This document shows, piece after piece, positions 1 through 11,600 of a stretch of 64,000 nt of DNA. Under the pieces are notes generated by a model. It saw nothing but the letters and a program-made list of their open reading frames with translations, made no database searches and was not told the DNA's origin. Position 1 is the stretch's first letter; every line of letters starts with the position of its first letter. The position numbers and the translations under genes were made by a program. The DNA is from Ectocarpus siliculosus (taxonomy: Eukaryota; Sar; Phaeophyceae; Ectocarpales; Ectocarpaceae): positions 462,829 through 526,828 of the forward strand of contig FN648398.1 of NCBI GenBank assembly GCA_000310025.1. Reading direction: 5' to 3'.

Positions 1-291
1 AGGGTATGCATGTGTAAGGTAGTTAAATGAGTCCGGGTGTAATCTTGCCAATGCAGCGAGTAGGGGGGCTGTTGGATGTACTCACAGCATCAACAGATTA
101 TTGCGAGCAAGAATTTCCCGAGCAGATGGAGCGGGGAGTTTGGGGGGTCAATGGTTGCTATGGATTAGATTTGGTGGTACCAACTTTATCACATATTGCA
201 GGTTTGAGGGTATGGGTGTCTACAACGGAATTTGTGTGCGTGGCTTGTGGTTCCTCACTTCCTTTTTCTGTGTATAATCAAGTCCTTTTTC

Positions 292-482
292 CGGCTCTCA
301 CGCCAACCCCGGCTTCCACGCCCATACTCCGGCTATCACGCCAACCCGGCTTCCACGCCTTCAGGACTCCCACGTCCCTACATATACCTTTACATCAGGG
401 CCACCACGCCACCCGGCTTCCACGCCACAACTATATTATACACGAGCTTCCACGCTCCACCACGTAGAAGGGCTTTCACGCC
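292..482. repeat. degenerate CACGCC-rich short repeat
   Basis: A block of imperfect copies of a short unit built on GGCTTCCACGCC, with variants such as GGCTATCACGCC, repeated about eight times with irregular spacing. It is followed at about 652-690 by a TATG-rich stretch (TGTATGTATTGTATGTAT and similar). Frames running through it look repetitive rather than protein-like. No gene is supported in 1-1599. Confidence 0.55.
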
Positions 483-1599
483 CGCGGATAGTTTCTACAT
501 TTTGACCGTTGGCAGTACCCAGCTGCTGGCACCTTTTGTTTCCCACTACGGGACCCCGCGCCGAGGCACCCACGCACAAAGCTACTCAACATACAACAAA
601 CAAACTCAATACTCACCTAAACAAATACACGGACGGATAAGATTCGGTTGATTGTATGTATTGTATGTATAGTATGTATGTATGCAGTTATTATATAGTA
701 AGTAGTGTGCACACCGCCATCATATGCATAATACTGTATACTGTAGGAAAGAAACAAATGTAGGTGCGTTTGCTCGTAAGGCATTGATTGGTGGTGTTCG
801 TTTGGGTGTAGGTTGATGGGTGTTGTTGATTTTTTTGTTTTGTATTTTCTTAGTATGACGCAACGAATCCATCTCTATCTGAGAGTCTAAGATAGATTAT
901 TAGCAATGAATCCATAACGTCAGAGGAAGGCTACCTGTATTTCCACGATTTCCCGCGCAGCACACAGCGACATCTCCCCTGCTGTGGGTAACAGGCTCAA
1001 CAAGACAGTTTGTTTCTTTCTTTTTGGTGTGTGTGGTGTCCCCGAGGGGACAGACCTCACACGGCGGCGGTGGCCATCAAATTGGATGTGGAATGCCGAG
1101 GAAATCCTGCTGGAACACTGCAAGCAGTGCGAACCCGGCGATTTCAAAAACAGGTAGTAGGTAGGTGTGAAAATGGCACTCATTGAACGTCAATCAGTGT
1201 TCAAACGATTAGAACAGAAACTACACATGATCCTAGCCAAAAAGCCGAGAAGGTGTGTGTGTGTACTGTTTGCGACGTGCCGGATTTTGTTCGTAACAAA
1301 CACTCGAGAGGCTTAAAACAGGAGTATTATTATTTTGGTCTGCGCGAAAGTTGCCTTGTATTCGACAAATTGCACAACAATAAGACAACAACATCGCAAT
1401 GGATGTTGCGGGAAAATATCGCTCTTGTTTTACATTGTGTGCTTGCTTATAGTAAATACTACAGTCAACAGCCATCGTTTCGTGCAACAGGCAGGCGTGG
1501 AAGCGGAGCATCATTAGGTTGGCAGCATTTGTGTAGCAGCAGGGTAATCCGCCCTTCCTTTCTTTTTTTCGAAAAATATCCATGTATGTAAGAGCTTAC

Positions 1600-4414
1600 G
1601 GTAGCCTTGAGTACGAAGCCGGGGAAACTTGATCCGGGTTGAACGACCGACGGAGTGATTGGGTTGAGGCCGAGGCCCATGGTGGGACCGATAGCGAATG
1701 TTCCTGGAGCGGTGATGTCGAGAAACTACATGTATATCGATTCTTGTTTTGTGTCAGCCTAGGCTTCAACAATGTTGGGACAGATCTGGTACGCTGGAAG
1801 GCATGTATGTGGTGTGCAATTGTACACAGCAGTGGGGTTCATCATGCCCCGAAGAACACGTCGTGGGGACTTCAGCGGCTGAGTAAGCAGGTCAGATGTA
1901 CTCTATTTTTTTCTCACATGACGAATGAATGATACGGTTGCTTTCCTTTCAAAAGTCGTTGCTCGTGTCACCTTTGACCATTTCGGCGGCTTGTCCCGGA
2001 GCTCCTGTTGCAGCTTCCTCTGGTGTTCCATAAGGCCGATGGCGTGTCTCTCTGTCATTTGCTGAACATACATCTGCGCCATGCGGTCGTACTCTTCCAG
2101 GTACTTATTCCACGCCGCGTTGAAGTCCTGAAACTGCATGTTGTGGGCTACCTGTGCAAGGAGACCAATCAAAGAGGGTCAAAGAGTCTTCAGTGCTGGA
2201 GGGGGAGGTCGATCAGTCCCTCCCTGCTTACGAAAGGATACCAACGCGTACTTTCAAAAAGGCAAGGCGGGGTGCTTCAATAAGCATAAAAAACGGTGTT
2301 TCAAGGTATTCTGAGGGTTAACACGCTCCACCGGGTGTCTCTGTTTCATGCTTCTCGGGGTCTCTAAAAGGTTACCAGAACGGGGAGCAAAGGGAGTAAA
2401 TTTGAGGCACAGCGTTGGTGGCCGCCATACCTTTGTGTTGTTGATCAGAATCACGAGTGGGAGGGGCAATGATGAAATACTTGAGCTGGTACTGCCAGAA
2501 AAAAACACCCGCCTAAGTCAAAACATGCTCCTTTCTGTATCTCCAGACTGCACGCATCGTACAGGTATTAACATGCTCACAGGGAAGAGGGGGGTTCAAG
2601 GTAGGGGGTAAGGATGGCCAAGGCATAAATCAAGGTTGAATGTGGTTTGGAGGCATTTTGGTTAGTTGGGTCAGCGTCATTGTTGAGGTACGTATCGACT
2701 CGCAACTCTTGCGTTGGAGATGTTCGGCGATGTTCGGCCGGCTATCGAGGATCCATGTTTGCTTAGTTTTTGAAAGGTGGTGAAAACCCAGACACAGCCT
2801 GATTTAGGCTAGATACCGGAAGCTGCAGTAGACCTTGCACACACACCTAGACCGAGATCAAAAGAAAAATTGACAGTTTCTCCCTCTGCACCTGAACATC
2901 CTGCCTCTCGCACAATTGTCTCGCCCGCACGGCCTTCTGCTGCCGTCTCGTTTCTTGTCGACGGAGCACATCCAGCTGCCGCTGCGCCCTCCCCGCCTCG
3001 AGGTAGTCCCCGCCCTCTTCACACTTCACTCGGTACTCCTCCAAAATACGCAAGAACTCCATGACCTGCCGGTTCACGTCGTGTATTGTGGCTAAATATC
3101 AGAGGAAGGGATGAGATGGCGTGGGTGTGGCGAAGGGCTACTGCGTCGAAATACAATCCATCCATTCGGGAAGATGGGGTTTCCATGCCGTTGCTCTTTC
3201 CACCAGCATGCAGTCCATTCTGCAGTCTAACGTTTAAACACTGCCAAGACTACAGACAAATTTACCCTCAAGGGAAATCAGCCGTCAGGCAAAACCAGCC
3301 GTCAGGCAAGTCCCCTCGAGTGCACCCGTGCATTCGTTTCAAAACTTCAACCAAATGCTGTTGCGGACCCGGTCGTGTGAAACACCTTCGGATCAGGCCC
3401 CTCCAGCGGCCCCGCTGGCCCCGCCTGCTCCAAGAGGCGGATAAACTGGTCGAAAGACACTCGGCCATCCATGCCAGCATCGGTGTTTGCCGCCGCGGCC
3501 ATGACACGAGCGACGTCATCTGCCCAAAAGGAGTGACAACAAGTTCAGACGCGAGGAGAAAGGATGCCTTGTTGATACGCTGTTTGTCGTGGTTGGCTGC
3601 TGGCAGTAAATTTGATAGGCCCAATGTTGCCCTGGTGTGTGTGCTTGTTCGTCCTATCGACAGTACTCTGGCGCCAGTCTATAAGCCTTTCGGCGCATAT
3701 ATCTGACGTATCAGCCGAGGTCACACAAGAGGAATGTGACACAGGGGCTGTTTCATGTTTTGTTTTGTAGTGCGCCACCTTCCCCCCGCACGCCTCGATA
3801 CTTATCGTGCCGTCATTCAAAAAGGAGTGGATAGAAAGTTACAATAGCAGTATTTGTACCAACATTGTCAGCAGTGCAGAGCCGTTGGAGCCGACCCACC
3901 CCGTCTGGAGGAGATGTTTGACCTTCTTTGGGCCGAGCTCCTTATTTATTTTGTCTGACTACATAAGTTCTATCTTCTCGCCGAGGCCGCTATGTGTAGC
4001 AGGCTTGTGGTTTTTGTATACACAAGCCGGCCAGCGGAAGAGCTTAACATTTGTTTCTCCTACCAATTCCCTATCTACGCAGGTGCTACTGACAGTACGT
4101 GTACAGTACTTTAGTACGCACTCACCGGGATTATGTCCCACTTTCTGAAGGATGCCCTCGAGCTCCTTCACCCCTATCGTCCCTGTGTTCTCGGCGTCAT
4201 ACAGGTTGAAGATTCCTTTCAGGGCTGAAACTTCCTCCCTCCCGTACACTCCTTGCCCTCCAGCTTGTGGTTGCATTCCCCCGGCCGCTGCTCCCGCCGA
4301 TGCCGACGTACGTTGGTGTTCCCCACTTCCCGTCATCGCAGGAGTGCCCCCGTTGTCGGTGTTTATTCCGCCGCCGCTGCCTCCTCTGTGCGACTCAGTA
4401 GCAGCGAGATCCAT
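1600..4414 (-). CDS. EF-hand and coiled-coil protein
   Basis: Exons on the minus strand, 5' to 3': 4126-4414 (start ATG at 4414), 3386-3519, 2892-3065, 1972-2151, and less surely 1600-1725. Every junction keeps frame (phases 1, 0, 0, 0). Exon 1 has a Gly/Ala-rich start, then an EF-hand (LYDAENTGTIGVKELEGIL). Exon 2 completes a second hand whose 12-residue loop reads NTDAGMDGRVSF. Exon 3 is helical with a GDYLEAGRAQRQLDVLRRQE segment, and exon 4 carries FNAAWNKYLEEYDRMAQMY and ends KPPKWSK. This layout (two EF-hands, then long helices) resembles proteins conserved in ciliated and flagellated eukaryotes; a flagellar or basal-body role is inference. The fifth exon (42 codons, phase 0, good GTAAGC donor) reads TAPGTFAIGPTMGLGLNP and is not recognised. 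No stop was fixed, so the 3' end is open. Confidence 0.65.
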
Positions 4415-5040
4415 GGCTTGTTATTAACCTGATGCGTGAAGGTTGATGCTGGTTGAGGGGAAAGAGGTGACGACCTGTAAAAGCTGCGGGTCGAACGACT
4501 GCAGCAACAGAGTAGCAGCTGCTACATGTACTACAACCCTTGTTGCTCCGATATTTTGATCACGACGTCGTACATTTGCTCGTGGTCGTGATGTCGATTG
4601 CGTTTTGAGTATCTGGCGTGCACCGTCACGTTGGGGGTATCACGCGGTAGGGGCGCCTCCGCTGAGTTCTACAGGAAATACGATGTACCCTGGATAAATA
4701 CCAAACAGATGTATGTAGGAGTTTCTCGACGAGAGCGGACTACATACATACTGCACCTGTGTTTGCAGTAAAAATGAACGTTACACGGCCCATGTGCCGG
4801 TTCGGCAGTCGGATCAAAGGATGCGGCGCAATCAAATCATCAGAGCCGTTGAGCTGCCGCGATCTTTCCTTGGATGGAAGTGCAGACAAGAGCACGTACC
4901 AAGTACGCCCATGTCCCCAGTCGGCTTGAACTAGTGGCAACATTCACTTGTTGAGCAATAGACTAGAACCATTTGCAGCAACGACACTTTTCGCGCGAAG
5001 CAAAGAGGGCTCGTCGCTCCAAGAAAGGGTTGCTCCAAGC
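4415..5040. promoter_or_regulatory. intergenic region between divergent genes
   Basis: About 626 bases separate the EF-hand gene start (minus) from the secreted filamin/PA14 protein start (plus), so both promoters should lie here. A small interrupted palindrome (ATCACGAC ... GTCGTGAT) sits at about 4558-4594. No TATA box is convincing. An in-frame upstream ATG at 4948 would lengthen the plus-strand protein by 31 residues. Confidence 0.35.
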
Positions 5041-5680
5041 ATGGTCAGGATTTCGTCCACCTTTGCGGGAGGAACACGCCGCTTTCGGCTATTTCCACCA
5101 GTGCTACTGCTAGTGGCCATCGGGTCACGACTGGCGAGAGGTTTTCGCCTGGTAGATGAAAACGGCACCACGGTTCCGTTCGTGCCCTACGAACAAGGAT
5201 TTGTTGGACGGTGAGGGAGCGAGAATACAGTGGCAAAGATGCGCTGTACAGAGTAGTACCACATGCTACTGTCGTCTCTTGAAGATATTAGCTGAAAGGT
5301 TCGACTGCTGAGGATAGATACACCTTTGATGCACCCACAGCACTTGACCAGAGCCAAAGGAGTAATGGCAGCTCTCCTTGTCGTGCAGGCACACAATTTT
5401 TGTGACCCTTGTCAGCTACAAACGAAAAAGGTTACTCATGATATGCCGCATACAAGCCACGTCTCTACCGACTCATGCCCGTGGCACAGCATTGTCAGGG
5501 TGTCTGAACCCTGCATTATCTGACCACGCTAGCTGATATTATTCTATGCGTCCTTTGTCGATGCTTTGTGTGCTTGCAGATTTGGCGATCCCTTCACGAC
5601 GTTCGTCCGCGAGCGGGTCAACGAGGGCGCGCCGGGAACTCCAACTTATCCTCGTCTGTACGAGGGAGTCTACCCGAGAC
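5041..5680 (+). other. exons 1-2: signal peptide and N-terminus
   Basis: Exon 1 is 5041-5210 (GTGAGG donor) and exon 2 is 5580-5680 (acceptor TTGCAG, donor GTAAGT). The joined frame gives a basic n-region, the hydrophobic core PPVLLLVAIGS, a likely cleavage after SRLARG, then VPYEQGFVGRFGDPFTTFV. The split codon CG/A at the junction is restored in frame. An N-terminal signal with no plastid motif supports secretion. Confidence 0.75.
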
Positions 5681-8600
5681 GTAAGTAAAAAGTAACATGA
5701 ACGTCGCTGCTGCATCTGTCCAACTCAAGAGAGGATATACGCGTATGGACCATGGCAATCCATTTTGGCTATTGTGTGTGCCTGTTTTGTGATTGCGAGA
5801 GTTTCTGTTTGTATCATGAGGCAGAGGAGGGAGGTATGCGGGACAAGGGAGAGAAGAGAAGCGGGATGTAGAGAGATGTCATACAGGTACAGAGTAGAAG
5901 ACATGGGCAAAGACAAAATATGTAGGAGAGTAAGTCAGGGAAGACATTCTTATGCACAAATTTGGTGACGGTTGCCAATTTCTTTCGCGTCAGAGATAAT
6001 TTGACTGCGGCACAAGATCAGGGTCAGTGCAAAGCTCAAACATGCCACCTCGGCAGTAAGGGAAAGGTTTTCCTTGAAAAAAACAGTGGAAAGCCTCGCT
6101 TGTCTCGTACACCTTGTAGACTGCATTTCGACCTATTCCAACAGCCGAACCGAATGCACCTCTATTCGAGTCCTCTTTTCATGCACCGGTATTTGGCCTA
6201 TACGAAATCGTCCTGATTGAGTGGTGCTACTGAGAAACACGCGCACGCACTCAAACCGTTTTTCAACACGCAGAAATATGCCCGGGGATGGTTGGACCGG
6301 TGGACGACGGCATGTACTACTGTCTCGGCAAGGAACACGGGTACTGCGATCGACGGTCCGGCACCTGTTTCTGCAACGTGGGGTATCAGGGAACCTCCTG
6401 CCAAGAGTGCTCCTCAACGCACTACGAGCAGGGTGGCTTGTGCTACCCCAAGCTGGTAAGGTCGCGGCTTGCTGTGCATGTTGTCTGCATGCTTCCTGGC
6501 GGTACATACCCATGCGGTGACCATCACCAATAGCGCACGCCAACTTTCTTCGCGATCCCTTATATTTTTGGAACCCAAGTCTTCTCATGTTTCTAGACAT
6601 CCTCTCAGGCTGGCACGGGAGCTGTGGCGGGATTCCTTTCTGCAGGCCTCCTTGCCGTCGAAATTGAACATTCCTCATAGCCCTGCCGCTGACTCCTACT
6701 GTACATGCAATGCTGTGTCTATTCGCATATTTTTGCTTCCTCGGCACCGACCACCCATATCGCTACACCTGCAGCTATGCCCCAGCGACTGCAGCGAGGC
6801 AGGAACGTGTCACCACTCCAACGGCACCTGCTCGTGCTTGCCGCACCGGGTGGGCGACGACTGCTCCTCGCTCTACTGTTCGTCGGTGTTCAGCTCTCGT
6901 TGCACGGAATGCACCGCGGACGGTTGCACGTCGTGCGAAAGCGGCTACTACGTGGATTATTTGGGTGGCGGAGTAGACTGCCTTCCGTGCAATCGCCACG
7001 ATCCACGCTGCACAGAGTGAGCATTGAACATGCTGCCAGGCCCCACTTGAGTTGTCAGATACGACCATAGAGTCAGTGCGGTATGCTGCGGCAGGTTATT
7101 CTGTGGGATTGGTTAGGGCATCCATCCGCGCTCTGCTATACTTCTGTCATTTATGTCTCTGAATATCAAGCGGTCGTAAAACATGTCGTGCGACGTCTCC
7201 CGTACGTTTTGGTACTGACATGAGCAAAATCACCAGCTGTATGAAAATTGCCCCCAAGACCCCCAACCCCTACCCCACTCCAACCCCTTCATCGCCACCA
7301 CCATAACCATCACCATCGCAACCACTCAGGTGTGACGAAGAATCTTGCCTCGAGTGCACAGATCCGCTCCTTTTGTCGATACGTCGATCCGGGATGCGCA
7401 TCGACGACCCCGCATTACCGTTCGATGAGATGGAGAGGGAGCTGCCTCACGCTCTTGAATTCGGGACGAAGGATCCTCGATATTTCGCATCAGCGGAAGC
7501 GTTTGACGTGGTGAGTAGCAGCACCAACCGGGAGGCCAGCAAGCGTTCTGAATGGAACAAGAACATCGCCCTGTATGACACCCGAATGGCGAAAAAATCA
7601 GTAACGTTAAGATGTGTAGGTTGGTGCGCCCCACGTCGGGGCTGAGGTCCATGTTGAGCAGTAGGGTGCACAAGTGCCAGCACATCGACATTCAAAACGA
7701 ATTGGGGGGCACGATACCCCAGTGTTCGCGCAGCCTTTGTTACTCTTTATTTGAGACTCTTGAAACGACGCAATACATGAGGGCTGCTTTCGAACGTTGC
7801 TCTTCTTCAGGCTCATCGAAAGCCTTGCATGTGTCAAGCATGTTACAAACGCTGGTAGATGACGCGGCCGTCTCTGTTAACGACACCTCAACAAGACGTC
7901 TAACGTTTGCTCTAACCTTTGTCTGATGTTGTTCCACAGGTGGCCAATGCGTCCTCACCACTGAACGAAACCAGCGTGGCGTGCGCCCAAGGAGTGTTCG
8001 GGGATGACTCTTGGGCGTGCGAGGGGAAAACCGTCAGCCATCGGGTGAGCTGCGACTGCCGTATGTGCTACCCTTCTTCACGAAGCAAGGAGAACCTTTA
8101 TGTAGAACCGTTGCAACTTTGTGCTACTGCACTACCGGTAGATGTGTTGCCCGCTGGTGCAGCGGTGCACTGTTACCTCGTTGTTCGCCGAGGAAAACTA
8201 TTAAGTCTCACCTTGCACGCCGGCAAACTTCCCCCCAGTGGTGTTTCCATGGAGCCTACTAGTCAGCTCCAATGGGTGTAGGAACCCACCGAAACCCCAA
8301 CATATTCACTCGGAGGAGTGAGATGCGGTGTGGTTCAAAACGCCCCAACCAAGTCGTTCCACTATTTGAGTGGGTAGAAACGCGTGGAAGGCGGTCGCAT
8401 CTAACAGCGACCCCCCAACCAACACCTCTCGAGAAGGTATGTGGAAACCCGGGAACGATTTCGTTTTCATCCCCGGAGTACGAGGCGTTCGAGGACCCCT
8501 CGGCTTCGGCCGGGGCATACGCCGCCGCTGCGTACGGGACAGCCACCACCAACGGGACTGTCAGAGTTACCGTGGTACGCACCGGCGGCGGATACGGCAC

Positions 8601-11600
8601 GGTCGGGGTGAGGTACCGGCTGCGACACGGGACCACGGACGGGGCGGACGTTTCGCCCCACGCTTTCTACACCACCAGGTGTGTTTCGGTTTGAGTGGTT
8701 AATGTAGCAATAGAGTTCGGTAGGCTAGCAGTTTGTTGTGTGACAACCACGGATTTTTTAGCGAAACACGTTCCAAGAGGCACATGACGTTTCTGCCTTT
8801 CCGTACATCGCCCAGAATAACTCCTGACCTCCCACACGTCCACCTCGCCTCATGGAGTTCTAATTCCTACAGCGAGGGTTCGCACGACTCCCGAGTGGCG
8901 CAACTGTTCACCCTTACGATCGTTCACGGAGACTGAATCCGATCAACGTTTCGACGGTTGACGTTGTTCCGTTCAAACCGAAACAACGATATACCGGACT
9001 CTTTAAACCAAGTCCTCCTTTGGTTGTCTGTGGTATCTCTTCTCCACTGGCAGCGATGAACTCGTCTTTGACCCCGGGGTGGTAGAACTATCGATCCTTC
9101 TGGGAGTTCACGAAGATGGGGAGGCTGAAACCGAAGAGTACTTCGACCTGTTCCTCCTCGAGCCGTGGGGCGGAGCGCGCCTTGGATCGCAGCAGCGCAC
9201 TAGAGTGACAATTCTCGATGCGGAGAGCAACGGAACGGTGACCCATCACTCAACAACTTCTTTACTCTTCGACCGGGACAGCAGCGATGGCATTATCTAT
9301 GAGGAGGAAACGCAATGTTCGGGTTACGATGCCGACGATAATGATGATAGTGATGTTGTTGTTGTTGTTGCGGGGATGCTCGGGAACGTTACTCTCGTGG
9401 CCAGGGATGCGCTGGGAAGATTGAGGGGCTTTGGTGGGGATGTCTTCGAGGCGTGGGTAGAGGTTCGGGGGGAAGAGGAGGGAGAGACCAACGGGGTCAA
9501 AGGGGGCAGCGTCTCCTTGGACGGCTACAACGCCTCCGTAGGTTTGGAGTCGAATGGTATACCCTTGACGTCACCGGCGGCGGTAGAAGCAGCAACGCCG
9601 GCAATGGTTCGCGTGGAAGATCTCGGCAGCGGTGACTACACCGTCAGCTACCAGGTGCGCACCAAGAACGACACAAGGTTCAAAATTGTAAATACAAATT
9701 ATGTGTATTTACTTGTGCCAAAGGTTGTAAGGCCGAGCTGGGCACTAGACTCAAATTACAGTCTGGAACATTCTGTGCGTGTCTCTCTGTGCATCGCTGC
9801 TGCTCTCATCGTAAGATCGTTACCCGACAGAGAGATTCGAATTTGGTACAAATGGTGGAATAACAACCGGGGAACCCATCACTTGTCTCTTCCGCTCTGG
9901 TAAGCGTCGAGAGAAGGCGAAGCGCTTGTGAAACCCCATCCTCCCACTCCACATGCGGAGGTTTCTTCTGTGATTATATCAAAGGAGTTCCCTCCTGCGC
10001 CGAGGGCGCTCTCAGCACCGGCGGGGGGATATATCCTAGGCGATGCCCTTCTGCCATATCAGGAGACCTCACCAAACCTAACACTTAAATCAAATGACCC
10101 GCACTTGGAACGAAACTATTCGTGTACGCCACACCGGGAGCTGTGACAATGAAACCTAACCACCATAGGCAAAAAGAGTCGTTTCTCGAACGTATGGGTC
10201 GCACCACCCATGGCCTTCCTGAGCTTTAGCCCTATCCCTTGAATCCTAACCACAGGCTTGACTCTAACCGACCGAATCTCAACCTCGACCATTCCAGGTT
10301 TATAGCGCCGGGGATTACTTGCTTCGAGCGGCACTTTGTCGACCTGGAGGTCTGACCGGGCGCTACACGAGCGACTCCTTCTTTCAAAACCAGGAGTTCC
10401 AGAGGGTAGACAGGCAAGTTCCCGCGGCGGTGCGTATACGTTCCTTGTTAGAGTTTGGGGCAGAAGACATTGCGGCAGAGGAGTTGGTGTGAGTCTTGTA
10501 CGTTCGATCCCGAGGATCCATGAGCGCTGGCGCCCAGATCGCTCTTCGAGGCGGGCTTCACAATGGCATCCTCTGCGTTAGCCAATCACGACACCGAGTA
10601 GCTCGGTGGGTGCCAGTCATGCACGTCGACATGACGCGCGTTGAAGGCGAGGTTTGTCGGTTGATGCGTCTAAATGGCGCACGTCTACATAACGCGCTTT
10701 GGAGGCGTCGTATTTCCGTTCCCAACGCTCTCTGCCATGGTGGAAACTCTGAAAGCACACCTATGCTACTTCTGCTTGAAGTTAGAAGTACGGTAGCCAT
10801 ACCGCCTTGTCGCTGTTCTTCTTTTCCAGGGTCATGAACTTCACTTGGGGTGCGGGAGCGATCGTTGGGACCGCCACGGACTTCGCGGGAGCCCGCTGGT
10901 CGGGTCGAATCAGGCAAGTTATAACCCTTCAAGCACGGACCCAACAAGCGGTAGGCCTGGTTGTCGATCGGCCTTGGGGAACCACCACGTACACAAGTAG
11001 ATTTCTCGGCGTCAACGTTGATGCCATGGTGCGTTCAATTTGGGATTGAGATTTCTGCTCTGATTTTTCCTTCGTCGCATAGCCCTTTGAAAGACACCAA
11101 CGCACAACACGCAAGCTTCGTCAAGAACTACAAACAAGCACTTGCGCACACCAGTGTGTGATTGTCGCAGGTGCCCAGTGGTAGTAGTGCGAACTGAATG
11201 CACATTGTTCGTCTCGAACGAAACGAGGGGAAAGACGGGGGTGGCGAGCGTGGGATCAGAAGGGAGGGTTTGGTTGTTGTCAGTCTCATGTACGCGTGAA
11301 GTGACGTATCGCCGTAGGCCAACCTATCGCCACCAAATCGAGAACGAGCGCGTTAGTCTTTCATTGGATCAGGAAAAGTTGGTAAAAAGTTGGGAAATCG
11401 TATCGGCGGAGGTCGAATGCTTTGTTTATCGTACCGATAGAAAGGGGTCCTTTGCAAGCAATTCAGGGAACCAGATCCTCAGACGACACCTGCCGTGGGA
11501 AAGTATCGACATTGTTGAGTGTAGATGGCTTCTCCGGTGCCTAGGTTTGCTTTTGTCACCAGCGGACAATGATCATGCCTAGTTCCCACCAAGTGCTACG

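Noticed and set aside
1081-1160. Minus-strand stretch reading FEIAGFALLAVFQQDFLG
   Set aside because: Looks protein-like but has no acceptor at its 5' side and stops at once; not enough to call an exon.
1600-1725. VVQPGSS segment as an MRE11-like motif
   Set aside because: Only a short chance match; no nuclease motifs nearby.
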